Notes under the pieces: generated by a model
What the model was told of the DNA's origin: nothing
The model's database searches: none
Seen by the model: the letters and a program-made list of their open reading frames with translations, nothing else
Assembly (NCBI GenBank): GCA_964035545.1
Contig: OZ037765.1
Coordinates: forward strand, 5,778,698 to 5,842,697
DNA length: 64,000 bases
DNA from: Bugula neritina
Taxonomy: Eukaryota > Bryozoa > Gymnolaemata > Cheilostomatida > Bugulidae
Reading direction: 5' to 3'
Position numbers and translations under genes: made by a program
Shown: in pieces, positions 12,901-27,900 of the stretch
Position numbering within the stretch: the stretch's first letter is position 1
How the letters are laid out: each line of letters begins with the position of its first letter

Positions 12901-15900
12901 AATAAATTTACGCTATATTATGTTATAAGAAAACATATAAAAGTGGTATCAGGAACAATGAATCTAAACTTTAACAACATATAGCAACTCACTTGCTGGG
13001 TGGCCTTCAAGGCCATGTCAAATGCGTCTTGGGAAGCATTCTTAGCTTCGCTAATTGATGTAACAATGTTCTTGTATGCATTGGCAGCCTTTATAGCAGC
13101 TTCTGATGCCTTATTCAACAAACTATATAATACAGTAACAACACACTATATAATATAGTAACAACAAACTACTATATAACACAGTAACAACACACTATAT
13201 AATACAGTAACAACACACTATATAACACAGTAACAACAAACTACTATATAACACAGTAACAACACACTATATAATATAGTAATAACACACTATATAATAT
13301 AGTAATAACACACTATATAATACAGTAACAACACACTATATAATACAGTAACAACACACTATATAATACAGTAACAACATACTATATAATACAGTAACAA
13401 CACACTATATAATACAGTAACAACACACTATATAATACAGTAACAACACACTATATAAAACAGTAACAACACACTATATAATACAGTAACAACACACTAT
13501 ATAATATAGTAATAACACACTATATAATACAGTAACAACACACTATATAATACAGTAACAACACACTATATAATATAGTAACAACACACTATATAACACA
13601 GTAACAACACACTATATAATACAGTAACAACACACTATATAATACAGTAACAACACACTATATAATATAGTAATAACACACTATATAATACAGTAACAAC
13701 AAACTATATAACACAGTAACAACACACTATGTAACACAGTAACAACACACTATATAACACAGTAACAACACACTATGTAACACAGTAACAACACACTATA
13801 TAATACAGTAACAACACACTATATAATACAGTAACAACACACTATATAATACAGCAACAACACACTATATAATACAGTAACAACACACTATATAATATAG
13901 TAATAACACACTATATAACACAGTAACAACACACTATATAATACAGCAACAACACACTATATAATACAGTAACAACACACTATATAATACAGTAACAACA
14001 CACTATATAATATAGTAACAACACACTATATAATATAGTAATAACACACTATATAATACAGAATAACACATTATATAATACAGTAATAACACACTATATA
14101 ATACAGTAACAACACACTATATAACACAGTAACAACACACTATATAATATAGTAATAACACACTATATAATACAGCAACAACACACTATATAATACAGTA
14201 ACAACACACTATATAATACAGTAACAACACACTATATAATATAGTAATAACACACTATATAATACAGTAACAACACATTGTAATTAGAAAACATTTGAGC
14301 ACAACTATTAGTTACCACTTTGAGAAAATCTATAATCTTCAGTTGTTCTAGTATATCAAACAACATTAACCTGACCACCACCACAAATGAAGTATATTCA
14401 CTAGAAACCCTGGACACACCTTGTAATGGAAATATGACTCTTTTAACACTTACTTGCTGAGGTCAACAGCTTGAACTTTGAGACTGTCAGCATGTGCAAT
14501 AGCTTCATCGACTTTAGGTTTAGCCTCGGCATTGCCACTAGTGAGGTTCGTATGGAGAGAATTCAACTCATCTACCATAGTATCCAGGACAGTCAATTGT
14601 TCCTCCATATTCTGTAGAAAGAAACAAATGCAGTTACATAGAGACCTATACATACAGCTACACATATTCATATCAATTTATGACAGATATCATCTCAGTT
14701 ATGCCCTGAAAAGTAGCTGATTCAAATAAACATAAACAATGTTCCGAGTTTAGATTTTAAATGTTATAAACTCATGCATGTTTATAGTCGCCATTTCTGT
14801 GAAAACCTGTGATGGTAAGGTTATTTTAAGTGGCCTAAGAACTTGTTTTCTGTTGTGGCAAAAGAACAGTTATGACTGAATGCCCTTCCTAACATCACCA
14901 ATGGCCTTCACTGCGATTCGAACCACGAAGCCGGTGTATTAACCGCTAGACCACAGCTGCTTCTTTAACTTTTATAATTTGTGTAAAATTAATCTAGACT
15001 ACCAAGAAAAAAAATTCAAGATTAAAAGCCCACTCACTTGGAAAGTGGCGGTCGCATTAGAAATAAAACTGTCTGCTTCAGTAGTCAAGAGCAAAGCATC
15101 TACGATAGTTTTCTCCAGCTGATCTTTCAGCGACTTTATGTCGACAGTGCTCTGCTGCAACTGCTCAATAAGGTCCTTGAGTGTAGAAAGGTGTTCCTCG
15201 GCAGTAGCAGACCTATTCAGAGCATCATTAGCCTGGTCTTGCAAATCAAGCAGCCTCTCTTTCATGTCCTCGAGAGAGTCAGAGATGGTCATAAACCTCT
15301 CGGTAAGATTTGAATTTTGAGTGCTCCACCCTTCGACAATTCCTAGCGTTTCCAGGGCGCTAATATAAGACGAGTTGGCATCATCCAGCAGGTCGTCAAA
15401 CTCAAGTTGTCTTTCCTGCATGTTGGCAAGCATAGCCTGGGCATCTCTCAATAACCTATTGACGTCGCTAAGATCTTCGCTGCTTAGAATGTCATCGTAT
15501 CTCTTTCTGATGTAAGCTAACACATCTGTCAACAACAAGATATATATCAAGTCAGTAGAGATAATAACATGTTGTTGAGATAAAAACTGTCACCTCAGAT
15601 GTAATAGTGGGTGTAAAACTAAAATCAAGTAAATGATACTGAATAATTTATATTAAAAGGCAAGAACTGTGTATGATCCTTGTATGGCAAGACCTAGGTT
15701 AGTAATCATGAGTTAGTAGACTCGCCAGTAGAAAAAAATAAGCATAATCCCTTGTTGCTTGTTTCAACATTTGAGAATAAATATTTTAAGGTGCACTCTC
15801 TATAGATTTCACATCTTCATTGACAAAATAGCCTTGGTTTTTGGTTTGTTATCAAATTTTCAGCTTTTGGCACTCTTATCTCCACACTTCCACTATTGTA

Positions 15901-18900
15901 CTACATTGTAAAGAAACACGGCTAATTAAACTGAAGCGCACCATTGACTTGCTGCATGGCGTCTTCCTTAATACCACTAGTGTCATTCATCAGCTGCCAC
16001 AGTTGTCCGTACGACTTAGTGGTGCTGCTGGAAATTGTCTCCACTTGCTGAGCTTGTTTCAACGTGTCTGCAGCCATTTCCTGAACGGACTGCAACTCTT
16101 CAGACAGTAAATCGATCTCATCTGGATCCAGAGATCGTCTTGGAAGATTATCCAACTGCATCTACACAATATTCAGAACAACAATTAGAAGTAACAATAC
16201 ATTCCACGACACTCACTGCATGCTGACGCATGCGAAAAACATCATTTACCTAATCTCCACTAGCAGCAACATAATAGAAAATCATGTGCTACTACACAAG
16301 CTTAATACAGTGCTTCCTTCATATCTCACTGATTCATTTCTCACAAAATTCTAAAGGCCACCAGAAGAACTTGGACCCCATTTTGGGGCTTATGCATGTG
16401 TTTATAGGGACAAAATAGTTGAATTTAATGGATCCGTTAGTTAAATCTTTGAGACCCGAAGCTTAGTACAATTTGGAGGAACACTCTAGTAGTAAATATT
16501 GAAAGATTAAAGGAAACATGTTAAAGAGCCGGAGGTCAAATTTACTCACTTGAATGAACGGTATGGTTTCATTGAGTAGTTCCAGTCGCTTTCTAGCTTC
16601 GAATCCGATATTAATGATACGTAAGCTCTCCGATGCGTTAGCAATATCAAACTGTATAGAATCCGTGTCGTCCAGCAACGTGTGTACACAGTTATCACAT
16701 GCTTCACAGCCAGTGGATGGTATGAGCACCCACCTGTCAGCACACCTGTCACACCTTTCACCTGTCACTCCCTGCAAGCACTGGCAGATACCTGTCTCCA
16801 CAGAGCACCCTACAGCCCCATCTAAGGCACACTCACATGACTGACAACCTTCAGTAGTGAAGTTCCAGTGCTGAGGTAGACAGGAATTGCACTGCTTGCC
16901 AGAGGTGCCTGGTTGGCATGTGCAGTCACCTGAAATAGATGCACATCTCTCATAGATTGATGCATACATAACATGATAATAATATAGCATAGAGTTAGTA
17001 TGGCTATAAGCAACACAACAGAGGTTTGATCCCCCACTAACTGCATGTTTCATTAACACTTTAATACATAGCAGTATATTCTGGTTTAGCAAGTAGGGCA
17101 ATATAGTGGAGTATTGTAAACTGATGTTATTTATAGGTAATTTGTATCAGTATGCGTATTCTACAGATTTTAAAGCTTGCAAGATGAAAATATTGCCACT
17201 TATTATAATGAATATTCCCACAGGTAATAAATAGTATTATTCAAACATAAAACAGCTGACTTTATGAGAGTTGCTAAGATCATTCAAACCAAATGTCAAG
17301 CGTTTTCATACACACTGTATCTGAATCACAGCATACAAAAACTACAACCTGATTTAGGATTATCAGCAAAAAGCACAGGTTTTAATGATACTTTTGATGA
17401 TACGTATAATAATATGTATCATATAATCATATATATCATATAATCATATATATCATATAATCATATATATCATATAATATATTTACTCAAAAGTTACACT
17501 AAAGAAATAAAACGGAAAAGAAAATAAATAAAATGACTAGAGACACACAACTGATAGCCAACACACTCAAACTGAAAGTTTACAGAAACATATCCTCACA
17601 TGTGTAAAGATATCGTTAAAGTAGAATAGATTTACAGGAATGAGCATACCTGAATATATGTCACACTGAGAGCTATTGCTAGCAATGCTACAATTACAGA
17701 AAGAGCATCCATTGCCAAGGTGGAATCCCCACGTATCTTCGGCACACTGATCACATCTGTCTCCAACCACATTGTTTTTACACATGCATTTTCCAGTCTC
17801 TTTGTCACAAGATTCTGTGCCAAGTTCGTCACAGTCGCATTCTTTAATATAAATATATAATATTATTAATATATATTACAGCGTATGTTATACAGTTTTG
17901 TTGACTATTGGTATATAAAATATTATTTATGTATAATCCAAGGCTGTTATACACTGCATTTTAATTACTTTGCAGAATGGATGCTCTACTGGTGGATTGG
18001 TGGTTGCATTTGCATCAACCTATGGCTGTGGTTTCATTGATGCAACTGTTTCCAACATCAAATGAAAAACCCAATGCAAACTATAAATTAATACAAAACG
18101 CAACCACATATCCATCTGTATGAATGCAATTCAAAGCAATGGAAACGCAGTGATATAGAACTAATAATATCAGCTACACGGTAAGAAATGAACTGACTCT
18201 GACAGTTTTTAGCATCTATGGCATCTCCCCAGTAGAAGTCCGCACATTCTTCGCATCTTTCACCTTGAGTATTGTTTATACACACGAGGCAAGCACCAGT
18301 AACACCGTCACAACTAGCAGGATCAGAAGTGTCTATATTCCCATTGCATTCACAGGGAATACATCTCCCACCACTAGTATTCCGTGGGCTTCCGTAGTAA
18401 CCTGGTCCACACCTAAATTATATAATGTAATCGTTTATAACAGAAAATTCACAGTTTTAATAAGCCCGAGATAAGCGTATGTTAGCATTTACTACCCAAA
18501 ACAAATCCATCAAATACACTGTGTTTCCAAGCTTCGCATTATGCGAATAGATCATTCATTCGATGTTTGGAAACAGTTACATCGAATGAAACAAATTCAT
18601 AGCATCCATTCGCATAATGTGATGTAATGGAATCGCCATGATAAACAGCCAGTCAGAGATCAAAGTATATTAGAAAGCAAGAATAAATCTCACTCACAAA
18701 TCACGGAGTACACCATAACACGTACCAGTCACAATAAGGAGGCATATAACCAGATACGCAGTCACATTGCACAGTCTGGAAGCTTCCATCAGAGGAGAGT
18801 TCGCAGTTTTTAGCAAAGTTGTTGCTCTCAATGGGCATGGGGCAGGCGCAGATTGTACACTGCCCACCTTGCTCGGGGTCACCGGTGTAACCGAGCTTAC

Positions 18901-21900
18901 AATTCTCACAGTGATCTCCTTCCGTGTGACCTTCACATTCCTGAGAAGACATGTGTACAATCTTAGAAACTAAACCAGTGATTCTGCATTACACAAACGG
19001 ATCAAAATCACCAACACCAAACCAAGTATCTAAACAATCACTAAAATGCACAATCACTACAATAAACAACCACTAAAGTAATCACCATAAACGATAAAAT
19101 CTTATTTCATCATACAGTTATTGTCAACATATTGTTGCTCAATTCATTAACTATAAACTTAATCATAAGTGAAAAACACAATTCAACTGACCTGCACCAA
19201 TTATTGATGTCTTATTTCAAATAGCTTAGACGACTGTAAATACTGTCATTAAAAGTTGAAAATTTAATTAGCCGAAATATTATTTTTTTGAAAAGTGTTT
19301 AAACTTATAGACAAAAATAGAAGATCTACGCTGCCTCTTCAAAAAACATATAGACATCATTCCATAAGCAATACAAAAAGTGAATATAGTTTGTGCATAC
19401 AAATATATACATACACTGCAGATACCAGTTTCTTTATCACACATATTACTATGCCCATTACATTCACATGGAACGCAAACAAACGCTCCTGCAGCGTTGA
19501 ACTTTCGGTAGAAGCCATCAGCACAGTCCTACAATACCAGTTAGCAGCATTAGCAATAAATATTTGAAACAAAATACATAAAACAGATTTCGAGCAGTAA
19601 ATTTATATAAGTTAAACATTAATAAATATAGTAGATTACCTCACAAGATGTGCCAGCATAGTTGGGTGGGCACTGACACATTTCAACCGAGAGTGCGATA
19701 TCGGAGGAGAAACTCTCGCTAACATCACTAGAATTTGAACTGGAGTTTCTCTCAATGGCAATATCCAGTACCACATTGGCTAGAGTGACTTCAGGTATGT
19801 TGGTGTAGTGGTTGGCTTTGATCAGTATCTCATCCACCTGACATACACAACATGTTGGACATGTTAGAAGAGAATAAACAGAAAATGAGCAATTATAAAC
19901 TACTATACCTTTAAATTTTATACAGTTACATTTGGTGAAAACAAACTGAGCAAAAACTAAAAAAAATTGATATTACTTTGACATAAAACTAATGAAACTT
20001 CAGTGTAATTAATGAGTAATTAAATAGCATCAACTAGTATGAGTAATACATACCGCAGAAAGAACTTTCATCAGCTGTTCCCGAGTTACCATATCACTAC
20101 TTGCAGCATGTTGCCATGAGCTCTCCAGTATATCGACATTGATCTCTTCATCTAGTATTGGAGAGAGAAGAGTATAAACTAAAACCAGTCCTTTACCAGA
20201 GATCTGAACATCTGGTCCTGGTAGTTGCGTGAGATTCGGCTTAACTCCTGGAGTGACACCCTGATTGCTGACAGAGTATCTGATTTGACCACCATAGGAA
20301 GTCAGCTGCAATATTGCGTTCAGAATATTACAAGATATAACATACTGTATAATATGTAATAATGGATAGATACTGACTAATATATAATAATAGATAGATA
20401 CTGAATAATACGTAATACTAGAATAGATATTGAATAATACATTTCAGGCTCATGTAGACAAGATGAGTACACCATGCTACACTAATAATACTTATAAGTA
20501 AACGCTGTAACCAAACGTAGATACTATATATATACATGAAAATATTTTAAATATAAAACATCCTCAATAAATATACACAACATTGTATTGGATAGCAAGT
20601 ATAGTAAAATAAATAGTAATATAGGGGTACATCTTGAAATTTATATAGTTTAATGTGAAACATTGTTTACTAATTTAGATTATTATTAGCCTCTGTTGGC
20701 GGATTATATATCGAATATAATAGTTTTACAAATAAAGATACAATAAAACTTATCCCAGATATACGTTATTATCTAACTAGTGTTGGTGAATAAATACTGA
20801 ACACTTACTTTATTACCCAGATACACCTCTGGTGCCAGCCAGTACATGGCTATCTGCTGGGCCGCGGAGTCATTCAGTTTGGCAGTCACAATTGAATCAT
20901 TTCCAACTATCTCAGCTGTGCCATTAGCATTTATCAAATCAAAGCCACTCATGTTCATTACCTGAAATAGTTCAATGTATTAGAAAACTTCTTTAATCAA
21001 ATCTGTTTATAGTACAATTTAAAGCTTAAAGCATATGCCAAGATTTGGGAGTTGTCTCCACTAACCTTAGCCTTGAGCATACTCGACGACTGACAGGAGA
21101 AGGTTATTCCAAAACAGAAACATTTGGTGCAACCTTCGTGATTCCTAGCTTCCAGATTATAAGTGCCGGGCTGACACGTGCCACAGGTGTCCCCACCCGT
21201 GTTTAGTTTGCAGCTGCATTGTGACGTCTCGCTGTCACATATGATCTCTGTAGTACCAGCAGGGTCACAGTCACATGAGTCACAACTGGGATAGTTCCAG
21301 TGTCCGTTCATACACGCGTCACACTGACGTCCTACTACATTGGGCTTGCAGTCGCACACTCCTGTGTCAAGGTCACAGCTGAGATTGCCGTTCAGAACAC
21401 CTTCCGGTTGACATTTGCAGTCCATGCAGCCAATAGTTCTGTCGTATCCGTAAGTCTGTGGCACACACTGATCACATTGCGGTCCTGTAGTTCTCTTTGG
21501 ACACTCGCAAGCACCTGTCACTGCATTGCATGTAGCTGTGCAGTTGCATGCTACAAGTATACAATGTGAAATTGGCATAAAAATTCTTTTTTAAAATTAG
21601 AGTGTGTTACTAAACTAAATTTAATTGCATTAAGCTTTCTATTCATAGAGTACAATATTTTAAAATAAACTGAAGATACACAATGATTACTTTTCAAAAA
21701 ACCAAAGATTGGAAGAACAGTTGAAGACGAGGTTCACTCACGTTTGCAATCAGGAAACCCATAGTAGTTGTGTGCACAAGCAGTGCAGGTTCGACCAATC
21801 ACATCAGGCTTACAACGACATTGACCTCCAAACTCCGAGCATTGGAATGATTCGCTGCCCAGAGCGTCGCAGTCACATGACAAAGCGCCATTGTTGTATT

Positions 21901-24900
21901 CCGTGGTTACAGAGAATATAGAAGATCGGCAGAATGGTGAGATCTGTCCTTGCTCAGGACTAAAATATAAATTGTATTCAAAAATAGCCAATCAGGCTAA
22001 ATGCATAAAATGCAGTTACAAAATTTTAAACAGTTTTTAATTTTGTAGAGATCGAGAAAAAAGTTGTAAAATGCATTCAGTTAATAAAAATATTTATATA
22101 TATAACTCTTTAATTTATTTGAGTGCTAATAAAACAAACCTTCTATATATGTATACACTGCAATTATGCTTTAGAAGCTAAAAGCATGTCTTACAAAAAA
22201 TATCACTTGAGGTGGTCATACTTTTCCCTGTTTATAAGGGACACAATCAAATACATTTACTAAATTAAAATTGTAAGACCGTATAGATTAAAATATAATA
22301 CTCAAGAAACTTACTCGATGAAAAAATTTTCTCCAGTGCATTCTGAAATGTATCTTCCAGATAAATCATAAGGATTGAGTAACTCCAAATCTGATGTAAT
22401 TCGCTGCACATCATTGGTTGGTATCATCTGGACAAAATCAATCCACACAGTATTCCCATCGTCGGGGAGGGCCTTGATAGTTATCACAGCATCTCGAGAC
22501 AAGACATCAATGATTTGGTTCTTGATTTGTATATCATCAAATGTTACGATGCTAAAATTAAAGATTATTTCAATTACAAAATAAAATATTAGTCACACAA
22601 ATAAATACCTACAAGCACAGCCTACAAAGAGTGTTAATCAAGCAAGCCCAGATTTTGAATGTTATAAGGCAAGGAATCTGAAGTAGTCACTCCTTCTGTT
22701 TTTCACACATTTAAGGTCAAATAGAATAACACAATTAGAATACTAAAGTTTTCAGTTAATCAACATTCTATCCTACAATTACTCATATATATTCAAACTA
22801 CGGCATAATTAACATATTAAAAAATTATTTAAATGCTTTCGAATAAAGTGGTAGCATAGCATAGAGCTAGCATATTATCATTCAAACAATTATTTAACTT
22901 CCTTTCACCAACATACAGTAAGACAAGCACCTGTTGCAACCAGCAGTGTTGGGACAATAAGAGGCATCAAAGTATCCGGAATACATAACTCCATTGACAT
23001 CTACTGTCAGATTCACAGGAAATCCCACATCCTCAGCTTGGTAGTAGCGTACTACGATAGCATAGCTGTTGCTCGTCAAATTGTTGAATGTTATCACCAT
23101 ATTCTGAAATAGAAAGTAGCAAACGCATTCTTCTTACGTGTTTTAGTACCTCAAGTTATGTAAAATAGACAGATGCTACATTCAACACTCAACTTCATAA
23201 ACAAGCATTAATAATAAACGTGCACTTTCTCGTCAAATAAAATACTAACCATCAAATACGATATATTTAATAAATTTATAAATAAGAAGTTTAAAAGGAT
23301 GGCATGAATTCCGTACCACGACTTTTTAGTCTAATTATTTGATGGCCATGGTGAACCTTAAAATCAGTTTAGAATAGAAATAAGTTGACATGCATAACAA
23401 ACTGGTGATTTTATTGAAAAAATGCATCTAGTAAAGAACGTAGTGACTTTCACGGCCCATACACGTACACAGCATTGACAAATATACTCTGTCTCACCTC
23501 TGAGTGATCCAGTTTAGCAAATCTGTCAACTCCGCTGTCAGGGAAAGGCAAAGTAGAGTCGTTAGCATTAGATGGTGCGTTCATAATAACACTGTCGGCT
23601 ATTAAGGGGTATGAACTTTCAACACATTGTTCATCGCTTCTTACACACATCACTTGAGCTTTGATCATCTCATCCTTCCACTTTTCTTGAGAGATGGCGG
23701 AGATGTAACCCTGAAAACAAGACCAATTGCAATAAACTGAATTCTACATATCTGTATGAATACACCGGCGTTGAACAGAAATAACATCTCTCACATAGTA
23801 ACAGTATAAATTATATTTCACAGTTGAGATCTAAAGTTAAATTCCGGATCGTGCCTTACAGAATCATAAATTTCAATTGACTTAATTTTTTTTAAGAGAA
23901 GCTTGAACCACATATCAAACTTTAACTGAAATCAATTTAAATCTAAATAAAACTGCTCAATTAGAATTGCACCGAAGTGTGACCCTATTATAAAAATACA
24001 GCAAGCATTATTAAGTGAAACTACATAAAAGTAATGTATATGCCCATGCGCTTTTTGCACTTAAACTTAAATATCGACTTACAATAGAAGCAATAGCATC
24101 CTCATCAGCTATGATGGATACAGTGATGTTAGCAGTGGGCGTGTCAAGAACCTGTTCCCCATTGTCCATGTCGATAACTACTTGACGACACAGAGAGCTG
24201 AAATAATTTCAAACAAACTTCCAATATACTATGTTAAAACTTATGAACAAAAACAAACATTAATTTTGGTAGCAGCTTATTAGTTGTTTATATTTCATGT
24301 AATATAATACTAGTACCAACCTGTATTCGCATTCGTAGATAATGACTTTGCCAACAGTTGTATTGCCTCCCTCAGGTGTCATGTTCACCATAAGGGTCTG
24401 TTTAACATTCAATGAGCTCATGTAGCCGACCACAAACACATACTTTCCTGGCGACTCCAGACTCATGTTGAACACAACTTCACGCTGATCATTTTCCAGC
24501 TGAGAAAAAATCAATATATGCATCATAAAAAACAAACACTCTTTTTCATATGAAAAAAAACGTATAAAATTATTTCTACTAACAAAAATGTTAATGAAAA
24601 TGTTTTTACCAGAACTAAGTCGGGGAAGTTCAGAGGAATGAGAATGTCCCGGTTTGTTTCCAAGAGGACTTCCTCTCCATCTGGACGAGTGGCGGCAGCT
24701 CCATCCAGCTGGTTGAACTTTGAAAGGTCAAGGTAAGTGTAGTGCAAGCATTCCTGTTTGCTGTTGACCATGCAGGGGTTTCTCAGTCTATCTTGCAGAT
24801 TTGAGCCGCTGTAGTAGACTTGAGGCAACAGCACCAAGTAGTCCTAGAAATATGATCATAGTCTGTTAGCTTCCCCAATTACTGTGTACGTTAACCTGTG

Positions 24901-27900
24901 ATGCTGTGATAAATTTAATTATAATTTAATATAGCAATGAATCGAAAATTAGAAAAGATGGTAATTTGAAGTTGCATGCTCCTGGAATTATGAGATTGCT
25001 ATGACATCAACTGTCAAAATAACTCTGCAAAACATTTGTCAGAATAGCTGCTTGCAAAAATGTTCCAACTTAATATTAGGCTGCAATTACTTTGCATAGG
25101 AACTACTATTGCTTAAAACAAGGCAAATTATGTATAAGCTATTGAAGCTTCAGGGTACAAAAAGTAGATTAGTAAATTATTAGGCGTTACATTTTAAACG
25201 AATTAGATGCAAAAATTTTCAATTAATAATGTAAAATATAGCTTTGATTTAGGTTACAATATTAATTTACATGGATAGACAACTCTTAGAGAAAATACAA
25301 CAGCTCTTCCTTGATATAGATTAAGCAGTTTGTGTGCAGTTGAAAACAAAACCCATTGTGCTGCTCTGTAAACCGGCAATTAGGATATACTAAAACCTAG
25401 TCATGCTTAGCAAATGCAGGGTAGATTAAAATAACTAAAATGAGTAAATGGATTGCATGAATACACATAACTACAGTGAGGCCTGTGAAGGAGATAACTC
25501 CCACTGACTTGGTATTAGCAGGGAAATATGGAGCTAATAAACTCGTGTACTTACCACAAACAGGTGATCTGAAGGCTAACACAAACAGCAACTCAGTAAT
25601 ACACATGTTCTAACGAACAGCAAAATTTAGCAATTTTAAACCCATATGGTGAGTCATTCATAGCATCCAGCTCAGGTTAAATTTATCAAATGCTTGAAAA
25701 TTGAGTCTCTTTACAATTGCGAATTTTTCAGAAAATATTCTAGTATTGGTAAATAATCATTATTGACAACAGAAGCAGTCTTTAAATTAACCAATATATA
25801 TAAATATATTTAATAAAACTTACAACATTCAAGTCTGAATCTGTAGCCACAGAAATGATCCATTTTCCTTTGTCCAACACAAGTTGAGTGTCGGTGGTCA
25901 CAAAATCTGGTTGAGTGCTAAAAAATGCATCACAACAAATTGAAACAACAAACAAGTCAAATGACCAGAAATTTAGCAAACTCAAATAAAAAGCTGGTCA
26001 CAAGAATTTGAGACTGTTAACTGTTTCAGCAAAATTATTTTAAGGCTATGGTCTACTGGTCTAGTAGTTAGAGACACGACTTAACATGCCATATATGGTC
26101 GTAGACTAGTGGGTCAAACCCCAGACAGAATTGTTGCCCATATCAAGAAAAATATGACAAAGCTCTTAAACCATGTTATTAGCATGTTCCGAAACAGCCC
26201 ATAACCCCATGAATGGTACTTTCAATCTGAGTTCTCACAGAAAATTCGACTATAAAAATAACTTTTTTCAAAGTGTAACAAAACAGTAAAAAATTAAAGC
26301 AACTTGTTGATTAAAGTGCAGCATAGATAAGTATACCTGCCAGTTGGTGGAAAGGACACAGTGATGGACTGCTCCTCACTAGACGGATCTACTGGGCTAA
26401 GAGTCACTTCAGCATTTACCGTCTGCAGGTTTCTGTTCATGTATCGGAATATTAACTTGAAAAGTGACGAAGGCTTATCGATAGTGGCCACCACTCTAAC
26501 CTATAATATAAAGTCCTCACTAATAGAGGAACCCATCAAAAAAACCAGAAGATTCGCATAGTTTACCTTTTTTTAAACAAATATATCTAGAGAAATACAG
26601 CCATTTTCAAGATTGAATACAAGGGCAAGTGCGTTAGTAATACCTGATTGTATTCAATTTGTAATTGCGTTTACCACAATAAAAGGATGAATTCTCAATT
26701 TCCTATAATGTTAAATTGAAATATCTAAATATTTACCTCGGGTTGAATGCGAGAGAAAATAGCATAACCTCTCCATGAAAAGTCTGGAAAGTCATTCATA
26801 TTATAACCAGATCTGACATCAGAGTTGTCATTTGGATTGAATCCATCTTCCATTTCATACTTCATCTGGTGCAATGTTGGGAAGTAGTGGTTGGCAATAG
26901 GTCTGAAATATGTTCACACTAGTGTCAAGGCACCAAACTGACACGGGCAATAAGTAGAATGCATGATGATGCACATGACAAGTACTGTTAAGTGTCTGTA
27001 GAAATACTTGTCAGTTCAAAGCTTTTGCCTATTTACAAACAAATAGATTATTAATATTAATAATAATGGCACACAATTTCATTCATAAACTTGAATATAA
27101 ACAAATAATTATCCATAAGTGAAAAAAGTCAAAAGAAAAACTGGGTGAAAAAGCATTGTTACAATTGAAAGTATATTCAATGAAATTTACCTAAATTTTT
27201 ATTGCCATTAATATTAATTGAATTCGATCCAAGTATTTCTCTAAGAAACAACTCACTTGTTACAAGCTCTCCCTTCAACTCTAGGTCGACAGCTACATTG
27301 TCCAGTAGTGGAATGACATCTACCGTGGATAGCCCCTCCCATATCGCAATCACAGTCTTCACACCCGAACACACTGCTCTCCTGGAGGTTGTAAGTGCCG
27401 GCTATACACACCTCACACCAGTCTGAGTTGACATTGACCTTACACAGACACTCCCCTGTCACCGGGTCACACATGTTATCACCTAGCAGGGTTCCGGGAA
27501 GATGGCAGGTACAAGCTAGAAAATACAAAAGTAATCACGTTAACCACAGACAGGTAGCCATATTGTCTGTAACAAAAAACAGTCAACATACCTACTGAAA
27601 AGCCCAACCCAAGATGGATAACTCCAAAATATAGTATTCAGAACTCTAGAAAATCCTTACATGCCAACAGATTACGACAAACCTTCACAGCCATCGGCAT
27701 TTTCTTTAGCAAGGTTGTAAAAGCCAGGTTTGCATTGATCACAGATGTGCCCCTCTACGTTGGGCTTACATTCACACAGTGTGTATCCATCATCAAAAGA
27801 CCCACAACCACCCAAGGGGTAGCCGTCCACAGGCATTGCTCCAGCAGGATTACACAGACATGCCTCACATGTTGGGAAGTTATAGAAATTTGGTGCACAC

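Larger units (their letters stand above)
10963..16161 (-). other. LAMA: Laminin alpha: coiled-coil long arm, domains II and I (exons 32-38)
   Basis: Exons 15942-16161, 15038-15525, 14454-14611, 12993-13122, 12023-12233, 11416-11598 and 10963-11123. Cysteine-free, Leu/Ala/Glu/Lys/Gln-rich heptad sequence (for example [18 protein letters not shown] and [18 protein letters not shown]) pairs with the beta and gamma chains. The intron between 14454 and 13122 is almost entirely a 23-bp minisatellite. Confidence 0.9.
16550..19528 (-). other. LAMA: Laminin alpha: C-terminal LE modules (exons 27-31)
   Basis: Exons 19415-19528, 18726-18940, 18198-18412, 17650-17841 and 16550-16929. Pieces include [65 protein letters not shown] and [15 protein letters not shown]. 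Exon 31 crosses from the last LE module into the coiled coil at [14 protein letters not shown], the conserved cysteine pair that precedes the long arm. The donor of the 18198 exon is GTCAGT, weaker than its neighbours. Confidence 0.92.
21960..26902 (-). other. LAMA: Laminin alpha: domain IVb typical of alpha-3/5/LanA chains (exons 12-21)
   Basis: Exons 26737-26902, 26337-26500, 25824-25917, 25555-25575, 24610-24843, 24321-24499, 24083-24197, 23498-23710, 22931-23103 and 22315-22551, plus the start of the next exon at 21742-21959. Diagnostic pieces are [42 protein letters not shown], the joined SSLCRQVV and YCPNTAGC. This non-EGF globular region is absent from alpha-1/alpha-2-type chains. It contains the shortest exon of the gene, 21 nt. 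Confidence 0.88.

Noticed and set aside
13123-14277. CRISPR-like array
   Set aside because: Units are directly contiguous with no unique spacers, in an animal intron; it is a minisatellite.
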